Assembly: GCA_017694215.1 (NCBI GenBank)
Contig: JADIND010000052.1
Span: 1 to 5,932, forward strand
DNA length: 5,932 bases
Origin: Candidatus Scatousia excrementipullorum
GTDB lineage: Bacteria; Cyanobacteriota; Vampirovibrionia; Gastranaerophilales; Gastranaerophilaceae
Reading direction: 5' to 3'
Shown: positions 4,634 to 5,932 of the stretch, piece after piece
How positions within the stretch are numbered: position 1 is the stretch's first letter
How the letters are laid out: every line of letters begins with the position of its first letter
Notes under the pieces: model-generated
What the model saw: the letters and a program-made list of their open reading frames with translations, nothing else
Told to the model about the DNA's origin: nothing
Databases searched by the model: none
Made by a program: the position numbers and the translations under genes

Positions 4634-5914
4634 TTAATTAAACAAAACCCCGACAATAGCTGCTGACATATAACAGGTTAAAGTTCCGGCAATCAGAGCT
4701 CTAACACCAAGACGTGCCAGGTTTTTACGCTGGTTAGGAGCAAGTTCTCCTATACCTCCCAACTGGATTGCAATAGAGCCGAAGTTACCAAAACTGCAAA
4801 GTGCAAAACTTGCAATTAAAAAGCTTTTTTCAGATAGTGCCTGCGGAAGATTCATTAAATCAACATAAGCAACCATCTCGTTTAAAACAAGCTTTGTTCC
4901 CATAAGACTGCCGACTGTTGTAGCCTCCTTCAACGGAACTCCCATAAAGAAAGCAAAAACTGCAAATATTTTACCGAGAATCATCTTTAAAGAAAGCTGT
5001 GTTAAATCAAACGAAGCAAAATTAATATGCATATATTTAACAATAAAAACGCCAAGTCCACCAAGGAACCAGTCAATCATTGCAACCAGAGCAACCAGTG
5101 CCAAAATCATTGCAACAACGTTAATTGCGACCTTCATACCTTCCGATGCACCGGCTGATATCGCATCAAAGACATTTATATAAGGGCGTTTTCTTTTACT
5201 GTAAGAAATTGTTATGTTTTCACTTGTCTCCGGAGTATGCGTTTCCGGATACATAATTTTTGAAATTACCAGAGCTCCCGGAGCCGCCATTATGGATGAT
5301 GCCAGAAGATACTGTGCAGGAATACCCAAACCTATATAAATAGGCATCGTAGCTGCGGAAATACATGCCATACTGCCGGCCATTGAAGCAAGAAGTTCTG
5401 AGCGTGTTAATTTTGGAAGATAAGGTCTTATCATAATTTGTGCTGCAATCTGTCCCACAAAAGCACTTGCCACATTTGATAAAGCCTCTGCACCGCTCAC
5501 GGACATAAGCTTATTCATGGCTTTTCCGAATAGAGGTACAACCCTTTGCATAATTCCGTAATAATACAGAATATTTACAAGAATCATCATAAAAATCAAA
5601 GAGCAGATAAGCTGAAGTGCAAAAATATTTGCTCCTAACCCGAAAACTTCACCTAGCTTTGCATTATCAATCAATGAACCAAAAACAAACGCTCCGCCTT
5701 CTTTTGCGAAATCGAGAATTTTGGTAATAAAAGTTCCGATTCCCATAAACAATGCTCTGCCAAGCGGAACCTTAAATATAAAAACAGCAAGCAGAACCTG
5801 CAGAGCAAAACCGGTTCCGACAGTTTTATAATTAATAGCTTTTTTATTATTAGACATCAAATATGTAATCGCAAAAATTAAAATAATACCTAAAATACCG
5901 AAAAATCTGTCCAT
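4634..5914 (-). CDS. NupC-type concentrative nucleoside transporter (CNT family) with altered HP1 site
   Basis: This inner-membrane symporter family imports nucleosides with Na+ or H+. The 426-residue length is normal. The N-terminal Nucleos_tra2 segment is at about 5-80, followed by the gate region (95-200), including IRPYLPKLTRSELLASMAG, and the C-terminal transport domain (200-426) ending in LARLGVRALIAGTL. Compared with Vibrio cholerae CNT (recalled from its structure), the ribose-binding half is kept: E346 in NEMVAY, and N377 and S380 in GNFGS. The nucleobase-binding GQTE is instead GQIA (154-157). The Asn at the Na+ site four residues before that Gly is Ser150, and the Ser/Thr of the same site is Cys184. 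Substrate or ion use may therefore differ, and a nupC name is withheld. AGAAGGG (5920-5926) lies 5 bases before the ATG. The gene ends 11 bases from the convergent zinc-ribbon gene with no clear terminator between. Family certain, substrate uncertain. Confidence 0.9.
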   Translation of the reverse strand: MDRFFGILGIILIFAITYLMSNNKKAINYKTVGTGFALQVLLAVFIFKVPLGRALFMGIGTFITKILDFAKEGGAFVFGSLIDNAKLGEVFGLGANIFALQLICSLIFMMILVNILYYYGIMQRVVPLFGKAMNKLMSVSGAEALSNVASAFVGQIAAQIMIRPYLPKLTRSELLASMAGSMACISAATMPIYIGLGIPAQYLLASSIMAAPGALVISKIMYPETHTPETSENITISYSKRKRPYINVFDAISAGASEGMKVAINVVAMILALVALVAMIDWFLGGLGVFIVKYMHINFASFDLTQLSLKMILGKIFAVFAFFMGVPLKEATTVGSLMGTKLVLNEMVAYVDLMNLPQALSEKSFLIASFALCSFGNFGSIAIQLGGIGELAPNQRKNLARLGVRALIAGTLTCYMSAAIVGVLFN

Positions 5915-5932
5915 ATTAGCCCTTCTACATAC

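Noticed and set aside
4622..4664. AGCAGC (4622-4627) and GCTGCT (4659-4664) as a terminator between the convergent genes.
   Set aside because: The loop is 31 bases, there is no T-run, and one arm lies inside the transporter gene.

Overview
The window reads as a piece of an AT-rich genome from a bacterium with an outer membrane. The evidence is a two-partner-secretion (TpsB/FhaC-type) outer-membrane transporter at the left edge. The codon use (many TTA, AGA and ATA codons), the bioD-bioA pair and a concentrative nucleoside transporter would suit a gut-associated non-photosynthetic relative of Cyanobacteria (Vampirovibrionia/Gastranaerophilales). That assignment is an inference from general character, not proven by any marker here. 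No rRNA, tRNA, CRISPR or mobile element was seen.

Layout. Positions 1-1820 (+) hold the 3' part of a TpsB/Omp85-family gene that runs off the left edge. A strong symmetrical hairpin terminator (1838-1878) follows. Positions 1899-3947 (+) hold a tight bioD-bioA pair: bioD's stop codon is followed immediately by bioA's ATG. Positions 3948-4307 look empty at first but hold a complete small transcription unit on the minus strand. It has a promoter-like region with two near-identical palindromes, a consensus AGGAGG ribosome binding site, a 32-residue single-span membrane peptide (4083-4181) and a hairpin plus U-tract terminator. A short GC-rich hairpin (about 3994-4032) lies between this unit and bioA. 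Positions 4308-4622 (+) encode a 104-residue two-CxxC zinc-ribbon protein of unknown role, divergent from the small peptide gene. Positions 4634-5914 (-) encode a NupC-type concentrative nucleoside transporter, convergent with the zinc-ribbon gene with only 11 bases between the stop codons.

How the genes work together. BioA and BioD catalyse consecutive steps of biotin synthesis (KAPA to DAPA to dethiobiotin). The other biotin genes (bioF, bioB and pimeloyl-precursor genes) must lie elsewhere if the pathway is complete. The remaining genes look functionally independent. The points most worth a second look are the 32-residue acidic membrane peptide with highly-expressed-type codon use, the altered substrate- and ion-binding half of the nucleoside transporter, and the C-terminal tail on the TpsB barrel.
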